Shown here in pieces: positions 35,335 through 43,871 of a stretch of DNA of 64,000 nucleotides. Source of the stretch: Dehalococcoidia bacterium (GTDB taxonomy: Bacteria > Chloroflexota > Dehalococcoidia > SM23-28-2 > RBG-16-64-32); the NCBI GenBank assembly GCA_030649945.1, contig JAUSFE010000057.1, positions 1 to 64,000 of the forward strand. The letters run 5' to 3'. A program made the translations under genes and the position numbers. A model generated the notes under the pieces. It did no database searches, was not told the origin of the DNA, and worked only from the letters and a program-made list of their open reading frames with translations. How positions within the stretch are numbered: position 1 is the first letter of the stretch; each line of letters begins with the position of its first letter.

Positions 35335-35849
35335 TGGACGATACCGGCACCGTCATCGCCTTCTGGCTGCTGGCCGTCATCACCGTCGGCTCGGCGCTGA
35401 TGATCGTGGCCGTGCGCAACCTGATTCACGCTGTCGTCTTCATGATGGTCAGCTTCGTGGGCATCGCCGGGCTGTACCTCACTCTCTCCGCCGATTTCGT
35501 GGCCGTTACGCAGGTGCTGCTCTACGTGGGCGCCATCTCGGTGCTCATGCTCTTCGCCATCGTCCTCACGCCCGGCGGCAGCCGCGACAACGCGGAGACG
35601 TTCCTGCGCCTGCCGGCGCTGGCGCTCACGGTGCTCCTGGGCGCCACCCTGGCGTACGTCGCCATCGATACCGATTGGTCGCTGGCGGACCGCGGCGGCT
35701 TCACCGATACCGCCTCCGCCATCGGCGACGCGCTGCTGGGCAAGTACGTCCTGCCGTTCGAGATCGCGTCCGTGCTGCTGCTGGCTGCCATGATCGGCGC
35801 CATCGTCCTCGTGCGCCCGGAGGCCAGCATCGAGGAGGCGGAGGAGTAA
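35334..35849 (+). CDS. nuoJ: NADH-quinone oxidoreductase subunit J
   Basis: A 171-residue membrane subunit with five helices. Hallmark: AVVFMMVSFVGIAGLYLTL and VTQVLLYVGAISVLMLFAIVL (YVGAISVLMLFAI). The ATG overlaps the nuoH stop (TGATG) and the stop overlaps nuoK (TAATG), so H-J-K are tightly coupled. Confidence 0.95.
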   Translation: MDDTGTVIAFWLLAVITVGSALMIVAVRNLIHAVVFMMVSFVGIAGLYLTLSADFVAVTQVLLYVGAISVLMLFAIVLTPGGSRDNAETFLRLPALALTVLLGATLAYVAIDTDWSLADRGGFTDTASAIGDALLGKYVLPFEIASVLLLAAMIGAIVLVRPEASIEEAEE

Positions 35850-36163
35850 TGTCCGTAGACCTGGAGCACTACCTGGTCGTCGGCGCCATCCTCTTCGCCA
35901 CCGGCCTTTACCTGGCGCTGGCCAAGCGCAACTTCGTGGGCGTGCTCATGGGCATCGAGCTCATGTTCAACGCGGCGAACCTCACCTTCGTCGCCTTCTC
36001 CCGCTTCGTCCAGTCCGATGACCCGCTCAGCGGCCACGTATTCGTGATCTTCGCCATTACCGTCGCCGCCGCCGAGGCCGCCACGGCCCTCGCCCTCGCC
36101 GTGCTCCTGTACCGCGTGCGCGACACGATAGACGTTGACCGCATAGACCTGCTGAGGTGGTGA
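35849..36163 (+). CDS. nuoK: NADH-quinone oxidoreductase subunit K
   Basis: A 104-residue, three-helix subunit. It contains the two proton-path glutamates in GVLMGIELMFNAANL and ITVAAAEAATALALAVLLYR. Start overlaps the nuoJ stop by one base. Confidence 0.96.
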   Translation: MSVDLEHYLVVGAILFATGLYLALAKRNFVGVLMGIELMFNAANLTFVAFSRFVQSDDPLSGHVFVIFAITVAAAEAATALALAVLLYRVRDTIDVDRIDLLRW

Positions 36164-36167
36164 CGCC

Positions 36168-36362
36168 ATGTGGGCAAAGCTGATGGAGACGAAGAACGCC
36201 TACACCGCGGAGATGTGGAAGGAACTGCTCAACGCGGAGGCCCTCTCCGTGCGCGTGGTCCCCGCCTCCGGCTGGGCCAGCGCCGCCGACCTGGAGCCGC
36301 ACGATATCTACGTGCCCTGGGGCAAGACCCACGTGGCGGCTGAGATCCTGAGGAAGATCTAA
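36168..36362 (+). CDS. Small DUF2007-like protein inside the nuo operon
   Basis: A 64-residue protein 4 bp after nuoK. The pattern NAYTAEMWKELLNAEALSV ... DIYVPWGKTHVAAEILRKI resembles DUF2007-type small domains (ligand or regulatory), but this is a weak visual match. Its place between nuoK and nuoL suggests complex I assembly or simply operon hitch-hiking. Confidence 0.65.
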   Translation: MWAKLMETKNAYTAEMWKELLNAEALSVRVVPASGWASAADLEPHDIYVPWGKTHVAAEILRKI

Positions 36363-36464
36363 CGTTGGCTACTGGCGCGTGGCCGGGGCGCAGGTGCTCC
36401 GCTCGTGGTTCGATACCTCACCATGAGCGGGAAGCAACGCTGGTTGGCGGCAAGCGCTTCTTCG

Positions 36465-36510
36465 CGCTCGTCCTGAGCCCTGAGGCTCTCGAAGGGTCGA
36501 AGGATGAGCG
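36465..36510. repeat. CCTGAG/TCGAAGG palindromic element, nuoK-nuoL gap
   Basis: CGCTCGTCCT and AGGATGAGCG form the ends of an imperfect palindrome, with CCCTGAG and CTCGAAGGGTCGAAGG inside. The surrounding gap (36363-36566) holds nothing else recognisable. Confidence 0.7.
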
Positions 36511-36566
36511 GGGCAACTGCGTCTCGCATCTCGCGCGCCTGACAGCCGTCCGGAGGGCCACCGATC

Positions 36567-38519
36567 ATGCCTGACATTCGCGAGGGGTTCGTGTGGGCCA
36601 TCATGCTCTTGCCCCTCGGCTCCTTCGCCGTCATCTCCCTCCTCGCGCTGCTGGGCCTGACCCGCCCACCCCGGGGCGGCGGCGCGCCCGTTTGGAACGC
36701 GCGCTTCAGCGGCCACCTGACCATCATGGCGGTCTTCGCCGCCTTCCTCCTCGCCCTCTGGTCGCTCGAAACGGTCATCGCCAACGACAACGCCCGCGTG
36801 GGGTTCGGGGCCCACGAGTGGGTAACCGTCGGCTTGCTGCATGTAGATATCGGCATCACGCTCGACGGCCTCAGCGCGATCATGCTCGTGGTCGTCACCG
36901 GCGTTTCGCTGCTGGTCCAGTTCTACTCGCAGGAATACATGCGCGGCGATGAGGGCTACAACCGCTACTACGCCTTCATGTCGCTGTTCACCGCCTCCAT
37001 GCTGGGGCTGGTGCTGGCCTCCAGCGTCCTGCAGCTGTTCGTCTTCTGGGAGCTGGTGGGCCTCTGCTCCTACCTGCTCATCGGGTTCTGGTTCCACCGC
37101 GATGCCGCCCGCCGCGCCGCCACGAAGGCGTTCCTGGTCACCCGCTTCGGCGACCTGGGCTTCCTCATCGCCATCCTGCTCATCTGGTCCCAGACCGGCA
37201 CGCTGTCCATCGCCGGCATCCAGGAGGTCGCGCTCACCGGCGCCGTCAGCTCCGGCGTCATCACCTGGTTCGCGCTGGGGGTCTTCGCCGGCGCCGCGGG
37301 CAAGTCGGCGCAGTTCCCCCTGCACGTCTGGCTGCCAGACGCCATGGAGGGCCCCACGCCCGTCTCCGCGCTCATCCACGCGGCCACCATGGTCGCCGCC
37401 GGCGTCTACCTGGTCGCGCGCTTCTTCCCGGTGTTCGCCTCGTCCGAGGAGGCGATCACGACCGTCGCCGCCATCGGCTCCATCACCGCCATCATCGCGG
37501 CGCTCCTGGGCATCGTCGCCACGGACATGAAGCGCGTGATGGCGTATTCCACCATCAGCCAGTTGGGCTACATGATGATGGGCCTGGGCGTGGGCGGCCT
37601 GGTCTCGGCCATCTTCCACCTGTTCACGCACGCCTTTTTCAAGTCCCTCCTCTTCCTCGGCGCCGGCTCCGTCAACCACGCCACCGGCACCTTCGACATG
37701 CGCCGGATGGGCGGCCTCCGCAAGTACATGCCCGTCACCTTCGCGACCGTGCTCGTGGCCAGCCTGGCGCTCGTGGGCGTCTTCCCCTTCGCCGGGTTCT
37801 GGAGCAAAGACGAGATCATGGCCGACGCCTGGGACGACCGCAAGTGGGTGTTCTTCGTGGCGCTGGCCGGCGTCTTCCTGACCGGGCTCTACGTGGGCCG
37901 CATGCTCATCCTCACCTTCGGGGGCGAATACCGCGGCGGCGAGGCGACAGAGCACGGCGAGCGCCACGGAGAGCCGCACGAGTCCCCGCCGGTCATGCTC
38001 CTGCCCCTGCTCCTGCTGGCGGTAATGGCCGCCCTGGCCGGCTTCGCCAACATCAACGACGACTTCAGCCATCTGCTCGAAGGCTCGGTCCCGGAGCGCG
38101 CCCACGCCCTGCTGACGGAGGGCCATTTCCGGCTGTGGATAGCCTTCGCCTCGGTCGCCGCCGGCCTCAGCGGTCTGGCCGTCGCCTGGGCCGTCTACGG
38201 GCTGAAGGTGGTGCAGCCGGAGAGCGTCCGCAACTTCGCGCAGCCCCTGCCGGAGATCCTGGAGAACAAGTACTACTTGGACGCGCTCTACGAAGACGTG
38301 ATCGTGAAGCGCGGGCTCCTGGGAGGTGCGGCAATCCTGCTCTCGCTCTGGGACCGCTACGTAATAGACGGCACCGTAAACGGCGTGGCGCGCGTGGCCG
38401 GCTGGACATCGGCGCAGCTGCGGCTGGCGCAGGCGGGCCAGGCGCAGCTCTACGCCACGGTGGTCTTCCTGGGCGTCGTGGGCGCCATCGCCGGCATCCT
38501 GGTGGTGAACCCCCCGTGA
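36567..38519 (+). CDS. nuoL: NADH-quinone oxidoreductase subunit L
   Basis: A 650-residue antiporter-like proton-pumping subunit with about 16 helices. Conserved: FWELVGLCSYLLIGFW (Glu of the pump), GKSAQFPLHVWLPDAMEGPTPVSALIHAATMV (KSAQFPLHVWLPDAMEG) and HLFTHAFFKSLLFLGAGSV, all with the proton-path Lys/His. The C-terminal lateral helix region is present (about 540-650). Separated from the preceding genes by a palindromic repeat. Confidence 0.97.
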   Translation: MPDIREGFVWAIMLLPLGSFAVISLLALLGLTRPPRGGGAPVWNARFSGHLTIMAVFAAFLLALWSLETVIANDNARVGFGAHEWVTVGLLHVDIGITLDGLSAIMLVVVTGVSLLVQFYSQEYMRGDEGYNRYYAFMSLFTASMLGLVLASSVLQLFVFWELVGLCSYLLIGFWFHRDAARRAATKAFLVTRFGDLGFLIAILLIWSQTGTLSIAGIQEVALTGAVSSGVITWFALGVFAGAAGKSAQFPLHVWLPDAMEGPTPVSALIHAATMVAAGVYLVARFFPVFASSEEAITTVAAIGSITAIIAALLGIVATDMKRVMAYSTISQLGYMMMGLGVGGLVSAIFHLFTHAFFKSLLFLGAGSVNHATGTFDMRRMGGLRKYMPVTFATVLVASLALVGVFPFAGFWSKDEIMADAWDDRKWVFFVALAGVFLTGLYVGRMLILTFGGEYRGGEATEHGERHGEPHESPPVMLLPLLLLAVMAALAGFANINDDFSHLLEGSVPERAHALLTEGHFRLWIAFASVAAGLSGLAVAWAVYGLKVVQPESVRNFAQPLPEILENKYYLDALYEDVIVKRGLLGGAAILLSLWDRYVIDGTVNGVARVAGWTSAQLRLAQAGQAQLYATVVFLGVVGAIAGILVVNPP

Positions 38520-38532
38520 CAACTTCCGTTCG

Positions 38533-38551
38533 CCCTGAGCCTGTCGAAGGG
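38533..38551. repeat. CCTGAG/TCGAAGG palindrome, nuoL-nuoM gap
   Basis: CCCTGAGCCTGTCGAAGGG, 13 bp after the nuoL stop; same family as 36465-36510. Confidence 0.75.
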
Positions 38552-38622
38552 CCGGCGAGACATCAGCGGAGGCTGAGCAGCGCCGAAGCCGGAGCGCTTC
38601 ACCGGCCCGGGAGCGGCTCCCC

Positions 38623-40089
38623 ATGCTGACCTTCGTCATCTTCCTCCCGCTGGCCGGCGCCGCCGCCGTCGTCCTCCTGCCGAAGGAGCGCGAGCCGTGG
38701 AGCAAGTGGATCGCCGCGCTGGTGGCGGCCATAGCTCTGGCGCTCGTGGTCTTCCTGTTCATCGACTACGACCGTGACGCCGGCGGCTTCCAGTTCATCG
38801 AGAGGGCCACCTGGCTGCGCTCGGACAACTCGGACTTCAAGCTGCACTACGCCGTGGGGCTGGACGGCCTCTCCCTGCCACTGCTGCTCCTGACCTCGTT
38901 CCTCGGCCTGGTCGCCATACTGATCTCCTGGCGCATCGACCTGCGGCCCCGCGAATACTACGCCTGGCTGCTGGTCCTGGAGACGAGCCTTCTGGGCGTG
39001 TTCAGCTCCCTGGACTTCATCCTCTTCTTCCTCTTCTGGGAGATAGAGCTGGTGCCCATGTACTTCCTGATCTCCGTCTGGGGCAGCGGCAACCGCATCT
39101 ACTCGGCGTGGAAGTACGTGCTGTACACCTTCTTCGGCTCGGCGTTCATGCTCGTGGGCATCCTCACGCTGGGCTTCACCGCCGGCACTTTCGACATCCG
39201 GGAGCTGGGGCAGATCGGCGCCATCCACGACGCCATCATCCCGGCCTGGGCCATCTTCTCGCTGATCATCATCGCCTTCCTCATCAAGCTGCCCATCGTG
39301 CCCTTCCACACGTGGCTCCCGGACGCCCACACCGACGCGCCGACGGCCGTCAGCGTGATCCTGGCGGGCGTGCTGCTGAAGATGGGCGGTTACGGCATCC
39401 TGCGCATGAGCTTCTCCATCATGCCGGACGTGGCGAAGGACGCGTCGGTATACCTCGCTTCCATCGCCGCCCTCAGCATCCTTTACGGCGCCATGATGAC
39501 CATCATCCAGAAGGACTTGAAGCGCCTCATCGCCTACTCCAGCGTCAGCCACATGGGCTATGTGCTGCTGGGCGCCTCCGCCATCGGCACTGTGGGCCTC
39601 ACCGGCGCCTCCATGCAGATGCTGACCCACGGGCTGATCACCGGCATGCTCTTCGTGCTCGTGGGCATGGTGTACGACCGCGCCCACACCCGCAACATAG
39701 ACGAACTGTCCGGCCTGGCGCACCGCATGCCGTTCATCACGACGATGATGGTGGTGGCCGGCCTGGCCTCGCTGGGACTGCCTGCCCTGGCGGGCTTCGT
39801 CTCCGAGGTGACCGTCTTCCTGGGCACGTTCGAGCGGCACGAGTTCCTCACGACCATGGGCGTCGTCGGCATTGCCTTCGCCGCCGGCTACATCCTCTGG
39901 ACCATCCAGCGCGTCTTCTGGGGCGAAGCGGACCCGAAGTGGGCGGAGCTGACGGACGCCACCGCCTGGTGGGAGCGCGGCCCCCTGCTGGCCATGACCG
40001 CCGCCATCCTCGCCATCGGCATCTACCCGGCGTGGATGATGGACCTGTTCGAGAAGGGCGTCGGCCCCATCGCGGAGAGGCTGGGATGA
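38623..40089 (+). CDS. nuoM: NADH-quinone oxidoreductase subunit M
   Basis: A 488-residue proton-pumping subunit, about 14 helices. Conserved FFLFWEIELVPMYFLISVWG (WEIELVPMYFL; pump Glu), LIKLPIVPFHTWLPDAHTDAP (KLPIVPFHTWLPDAH) and SHMGYVLLGA. ATG start, family-normal length. Followed by an inverted heptamer array before nuoN. Confidence 0.97.
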   Translation: MLTFVIFLPLAGAAAVVLLPKEREPWSKWIAALVAAIALALVVFLFIDYDRDAGGFQFIERATWLRSDNSDFKLHYAVGLDGLSLPLLLLTSFLGLVAILISWRIDLRPREYYAWLLVLETSLLGVFSSLDFILFFLFWEIELVPMYFLISVWGSGNRIYSAWKYVLYTFFGSAFMLVGILTLGFTAGTFDIRELGQIGAIHDAIIPAWAIFSLIIIAFLIKLPIVPFHTWLPDAHTDAPTAVSVILAGVLLKMGGYGILRMSFSIMPDVAKDASVYLASIAALSILYGAMMTIIQKDLKRLIAYSSVSHMGYVLLGASAIGTVGLTGASMQMLTHGLITGMLFVLVGMVYDRAHTRNIDELSGLAHRMPFITTMMVVAGLASLGLPALAGFVSEVTVFLGTFERHEFLTTMGVVGIAFAAGYILWTIQRVFWGEADPKWAELTDATAWWERGPLLAMTAAILAIGIYPAWMMDLFEKGVGPIAERLG

Positions 40090-40106
40090 GAGGAACGATG
40101 AGAGCA

Positions 40107-40190
40107 ACCTGGAACTTGGACCTTGGAACACGGAGCGAGGCCGCGCACGCGGATGGGCACCCAAGTTCCAAGTTCCAGGTTCCCTGTTCC
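40107..40190. repeat. Inverted pair of heptamer arrays (ACTTGGA / AAGTTCC)
   Basis: ACCTGGA, ACTTGGA, CCTTGGA, ACACGGA (40107-40134) and AAGTTCC, AAGTTCC, AGGTTCC, CTGTTCC (40163-40190) are mutually complementary and could form a long imperfect stem between nuoM and nuoN. Confidence 0.85.
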
Positions 40191-40216
40191 CGGCGGGGTG
40201 GAAAAGGGGCGGGGCC

Positions 40217-41695
40217 ATGACCGACGTCATCCGCCTGGGCCCGGAGCTGGCGCTGCTAATCGCCGCCGGCCTTATCGTCCTCATGGACATCGCGCTGCCC
40301 GTCAGCCGCGAGGCCGCCCGCACGAAGCGGGCGCTGGGGTTCGCGCTGGCGCTCGCGGGCGTCGCCGGCTCTATCGGCTGGTCGGCCGTGCTGATCGCCG
40401 CCGACGAGCAGGGCGAGGCCTTCAGCGGCACGCTGGTGGTGGACGACTTCTCGCTCTTCTTCAACTTCCTGCTCGCCGGCATCACCGGGATGATCGTGCT
40501 GGCCTCCGCGGACCTCCTGGCGCGCACGCGCTTCCACGCGGAGTATCTGGCGCTGGTGCTGGCCTCCGCCACGGGCATGATGCTCATGGCCGGCGCCGTG
40601 GACCTCATCGCCATCTTCGTGGCGCTGGAGCTGCAGTCCATCTGCCTCTACGTGCTCGTGGGCTTCCTGAAGGACAGCCGCTCCGCCGAGGCGTCCCTGA
40701 AGTACCTCCTGCTCGGCGCGGTCAGCACCGCCCTCACCCTCTATGGCATGGCCTACCTCTTCGGGCTCTCCGGCGCCACCGGCCTGCGCGACATCGCGGA
40801 GTTCGTGTCCGCCTCGGGCGGAGACTCGGGCACGCGCGCGGCGCTGGTGCTGGCCACCGTCTTCCTGGCCGCCGGGCTCGGCTTCAAGATGGCGGTCGTG
40901 CCCTTCCAGATGTGGGTGCCGGACGTCTACCAGGGCGCTCCCACGCCGGTCACCGCCTACCTTTCCGTGGCCAGCAAAGCGGCCGGGTTCGCCGTGGTCA
41001 TGCGCATCTTCCTGGTGGCGCTGGGCGAAGGGCTCATCTCCAGCGACTGGGCCACCATGTTCGCCGTCATCGCCGCCGTCTCCATGACCGCCGGCAACCT
41101 CATGGCGCTGGTGCAGACGGACATCAAGCGCATGCTGGGGTACAGCTCCATCGCCCAGGCGGGCACCTTCCTCATCGGCCTGGCCGCCGTCGCCGCCCAG
41201 GACCCCCAGCTGCTGCTGGGCGCCAGCTCCGTCGTCTTCTTCCTGGGCGCCTACGCCTTCACGAACCTGGGCGCCTTCATCGCCGTCATCGCCATCTCCC
41301 AGAAGATCGCCTCCGACGAGATCGCGGACTACGCCGGCGTGGCCAAGCGCTCCCCCTGGCTGGCGGCCGGGCTCGCCGCCTGTCTCATCTCGCTCACGGG
41401 CATCCCGCCCACGGCGGGGTTCATCGCCAAGGTCTACGTCTTCAACGCCGCCGTGCAGGCGGACCTGGTCTGGCTGGCCCTGATCGGCGTCCTCAACGGC
41501 GTCGTCTCCGCGTACTACTACCTGCGCGTGGTGCTGAACATGTACGCGCAGGAGCCGGCGAGCGAGGAGACGTTCCAGCCCAGCCTCTCCCTGGGCGTGG
41601 CGATGGCTATCGCCGTGGCCGGCATGTTCTTGATCGGCATCTACCCGAACCCGCTGATCCAGGCGTCGGAGTCCGCCGCCGCCGTCTTCGGCTAG
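40217..41695 (+). CDS. nuoN: NADH-quinone oxidoreductase subunit N
   Basis: A 492-residue proton-pumping subunit, about 14 helices. Conserved FVALELQSICLYVLVGF (pump Glu), GLGFKMAVVPFQMWVPDVYQGAPTPVT (FKMAVVPFQMWVPDVYQGAP) and SLTGIPPTAGFIAK. Last gene of the operon. No nuoE, F or G is linked, suggesting the electron-input module is encoded elsewhere or replaced (for example by ferredoxin or F420 input). Confidence 0.97.
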   Translation: MTDVIRLGPELALLIAAGLIVLMDIALPVSREAARTKRALGFALALAGVAGSIGWSAVLIAADEQGEAFSGTLVVDDFSLFFNFLLAGITGMIVLASADLLARTRFHAEYLALVLASATGMMLMAGAVDLIAIFVALELQSICLYVLVGFLKDSRSAEASLKYLLLGAVSTALTLYGMAYLFGLSGATGLRDIAEFVSASGGDSGTRAALVLATVFLAAGLGFKMAVVPFQMWVPDVYQGAPTPVTAYLSVASKAAGFAVVMRIFLVALGEGLISSDWATMFAVIAAVSMTAGNLMALVQTDIKRMLGYSSIAQAGTFLIGLAAVAAQDPQLLLGASSVVFFLGAYAFTNLGAFIAVIAISQKIASDEIADYAGVAKRSPWLAAGLAACLISLTGIPPTAGFIAKVYVFNAAVQADLVWLALIGVLNGVVSAYYYLRVVLNMYAQEPASEETFQPSLSLGVAMAIAVAGMFLIGIYPNPLIQASESAAAVFG

Positions 41696-41727
41696 CCGCC
41701 CGCCGGGCGGGCTGCTAGTCTGGCGGC

Positions 41728-42183
41728 ATGACCGCGCCCGCATACGACATCCTCGTCACCGTGGACGAGCCTTTCGCCGCCCTCGTTGACCCGGCGTGGG
41801 CCAGCGCGGTCGCCGGCCGGGCGCTGGAGGCGGAGGCCGTCCCGCAGGCCGAGCTGGGCATCGTGATTACGGACGACGAGACGCTCCGCCGCCTCAACCG
41901 TGACTACGCCGGCGAGGACCACGCCACGGACGTCCTCTCCTTCTCCCTCCGCGAAGGCGAGCCCTTCGCCGCGCCCGACGCCGTGGACCGCCTGGGCGAG
42001 GTGATCATCTCCTACGAGACGGCGGAGCGGCAGGCGCGCGAGGCCGGGCACCCGGCGGAGGCGGAGATCGAGCACCTGCTGGTGCACGGCGTCCTGCACC
42101 TCCTGGGGTACGACCACGCGCGGCCGGAGGAGGAGATCGTGATGCGGGCGCGGGAGGCGGAACTGCTGGGCCGGGCGCATTAG
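41728..42183 (+). CDS. ybeY: Endoribonuclease YbeY (rRNA maturation factor)
   Basis: A 151-residue zinc metalloprotein used in 16S rRNA 3'-end maturation and ribosome quality control. The zinc motif is complete: HLLVHGVLHLLGYDH (three His). DHATDVLSFSL earlier is also characteristic. ATG start. It stands 32 bp after nuoN. Confidence 0.95.
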   Translation: MTAPAYDILVTVDEPFAALVDPAWASAVAGRALEAEAVPQAELGIVITDDETLRRLNRDYAGEDHATDVLSFSLREGEPFAAPDAVDRLGEVIISYETAERQAREAGHPAEAEIEHLLVHGVLHLLGYDHARPEEEIVMRAREAELLGRAH

Positions 42184-42327
42184 GGCGCCTCCCCCCCGGG
42201 GGGGGTCAGGCTCTTAGCCTGACAGCGGCAGCGCCCCCTGGCGCCAGGCCGGGCGGCCGGTTCTGGTTGTTTGGCGTTGCCATACCCGGTGCCTGGTTGA
42301 TTTGCCGAACAATTTGCATTTCTTGGG

Positions 42328-42618
42328 TCATTCCGTATTCGCGACTGGCGGGATTCTCTGGTTGATTTCGTAGCGCCTGGCGGCCGCGTCCAGCGCGCGG
42401 TCCTCGATCTCCTTGAAGATGCGCTGGGCGTCGCGGAGGGCGCGCCTGCGCCTGGCGTCCCGGCTGAGCGCGATTTTCTCGAAGAGGTCCAGGAGTTCCG
42501 GGTTGGCGCGGACGAGATCGAGGAGCCGCTGCTGGTGACGGGAGTAGCGGCCGTGCTTGAGGGCGTTGACGTTGCCGCGAGGGGCGCCGGGGCCGGGTCT
42601 GGGTCCTCCTCGGGGCAT
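42328..42618 (-). CDS. Small HGRYS-motif protein (terminase-small-subunit-like)
   Basis: A 96-residue protein from ATG 42618, with GGAGGT 6 bases upstream. MPRGGPRPGPGAPRGNVNAL followed by KHGRYS is a recurrent N-terminal signature of small proteins annotated as phage terminase-like or hypothetical in Chloroflexota (recollection). The rest is helical and charged. It opposes ybeY and abuts a tandem repeat block, so it may be a phage or element remnant. Confidence 0.65.
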   Translation of the reverse strand: MPRGGPRPGPGAPRGNVNALKHGRYSRHQQRLLDLVRANPELLDLFEKIALSRDARRRRALRDAQRIFKEIEDRALDAAARRYEINQRIPPVANTE

Positions 42619-42631
42619 GGTGTACCTCCCC

Positions 42632-43005
42632 GCTCCCCATTTTTGCCACAGATGACACGGATGGGCACAGATGGACACAGATGGGTTGGATTTAGCGTAG
42701 CGGGTTTGGGTTGGAGGTCTAAGGGGGAAGTGGCGCCGGCGGACGACGGAGGAGCGAACCTCCCCCGCTCCCCGTTTTGCCACAGATGACACGGATGGGC
42801 GCAGATGGACACAGATGGGTTGGATTTAGCGTAGCGGGTCTGGGGTGGAGGTCTAAGGGGGAAGTGGCGCTGGCGGACGACAGCGGGCGAACCTCCCCAC
42901 TTCCCGTTTTGCCACAGATGACACGGATGGGCGCAGATGGACACAGATGGGGTGGATTTAGCGTAGCGGGTTTGGGACGGAGGTCTAAGGGGGAAGTGGC
43001 GCTAC
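42632..43005. repeat. Three tandem ~130-bp repeats
   Basis: Units starting near 42641, 42771 and 42902 each read TTTTGCCACAGATGACACGG, then GGATTTAGCGTAGCGGGT and GGTCTAAGGGGGAAGTGGCG. Each unit contains a sub-repeat (ACAGATG three times). Units differ at scattered positions and all are outside recognised genes. This fills most of the 42619-43074 gap. Confidence 0.9.
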
Positions 43006-43022
43006 GAAGCCGAGCGGCGGAC

Positions 43023-43068
43023 AGGCACGGCAAGAGCACGCTGGCGGACCGCCTGCATCTGGTAGGAT
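43023..43068 (+). pseudogene. Short fragment of a lepA (EF4) GTPase P-loop
   Basis: Encodes RHGKSTLADRLHLVG followed by a stop, matching the [13 protein letters not shown]-loop of LepA/EF4. Nothing else of the gene is present. A second lepA fragment lies at 43734-43847, so the DUF433/DUF5615 pair is bracketed by lepA pieces. Confidence 0.6.
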
Positions 43069-43074
43069 AAGGGC

Positions 43075-43302
43075 ATGAAGTTCACGCGGATCACTGTAGA
43101 GGCGGATAAGATGGGCGGCGTGCCCTGCATACGCGGGCTGCGGGTGCCGGTTGCTACGGTCGTCGCCATGGTGGCGGACGGCATGACGGAGCAGGAGATC
43201 CTGGAGGCATACCCCTACCTGGAGGCCGAGGACATCAAAGAGGCGCTGCGCTATGCCGCACAGGCGCTACAGGAACGCGCGATACCCCTGACGACGACTT
43301 AG
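43075..43302 (+). CDS. DUF433 antitoxin
   Basis: A 75-residue DUF433 protein with an HTH-like fold: ITVEADKMGGVPCIRGLRVP, VATVVAMVADGMTEQEIL and YPYLEAEDIKEALRYAA. DUF433 proteins act as antitoxins to PIN-like DUF5615 toxins. The stop directly abuts the TTG of the next gene. Confidence 0.9.
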   Translation: MKFTRITVEADKMGGVPCIRGLRVPVATVVAMVADGMTEQEILEAYPYLEAEDIKEALRYAAQALQERAIPLTTT

Positions 43303-43686
43303 TTGAGATTTCTCGTAGACGCCGCATTGTCTCCCGCAGTGGCGTTGGGATTGCGTGGCGCCGGGCACGACGCGGTTCACCTGGTCGATCTTGGCATGCT
43401 CCAGGCAAACGATACGGAAGTGCTGCTCCGCGCCCTCAGTGAGGACCGTGTGGTCGTTTCGGCCGACACCGACTTCGGGATGTTGCTCGCTACTCGAAAA
43501 GACACACGACCTTCGCTAATCTTGTTCCGGCATCCGATCAGATCTCCGCAGAAGCAGGTGCGCCAGATCCTGGGAAATCTGCATGATATCGAGGGCCCGC
43601 TGGACGAGGGCAGCATCGTGGTTGTCGAAGAGTCCAGGGTTCGCATCAGGCGCCTGCCGATCGGCGAATCCACGGACGACGCCTGA
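43303..43686 (+). CDS. DUF5615 PIN-like toxin
   Basis: A 127-residue PIN-like ribonuclease-type toxin. Acidic active-site residues are visible in [11 protein letters not shown] (Asp 6), NDTEVL and [12 protein letters not shown] (two Asp). TTG start right after the DUF433 stop. Its stop (TGA) overlaps the ATG of a lepA fragment frame by one base. Forms a type II toxin-antitoxin pair with the preceding gene. Confidence 0.9.
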   Translation: MRFLVDAALSPAVALGLRGAGHDAVHLVDLGMLQANDTEVLLRALSEDRVVVSADTDFGMLLATRKDTRPSLILFRHPIRSPQKQVRQILGNLHDIEGPLDEGSIVVVEESRVRIRRLPIGESTDDA

Positions 43687-43847
43687 TGGACCCTTCGACC
43701 CATTCGACAAGCTCAGGGCAGGCAGGCTCAGGACAGGCCGCTTCCCGCATCGGCAACTTCTCCATCATCGCCCACATCGACCACGGCGAGAGCACCCTGG
43801 CCGACCGGCTGCTGGAAATGACCCGCACCATCCCGGTGCGGCTATGA
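43686..43847 (+). pseudogene. Truncated lepA (EF4) 5' end
   Basis: A 53-codon frame: [20 protein letters not shown] is encoded by a CCTGAG/TCGAAGG-type palindrome, then [30 protein letters not shown], then stop. This is the LepA N-terminus with the P-loop Lys changed to Glu and nearly all of the gene missing. A non-functional remnant; third-position differences from the 43023 fragment indicate different lepA sources. Confidence 0.8.
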
Positions 43848-43871
43848 TGGCGAGGGAGGCGAGAACGAGAG

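Noticed and set aside
36369-38762. 797-codon minus-strand frame opposite nuoL
   Set aside because: Asp/Gly/His-rich antisense shadow; nuoL is unmistakable.
38599-40641. 680-codon minus-strand frame opposite nuoM/nuoN
   Set aside because: Same shadow composition; no conserved motif.
42632-43005. Tandem 130-bp repeats considered as a CRISPR array
   Set aside because: Units are contiguous and nearly identical throughout; there are no unique spacers.
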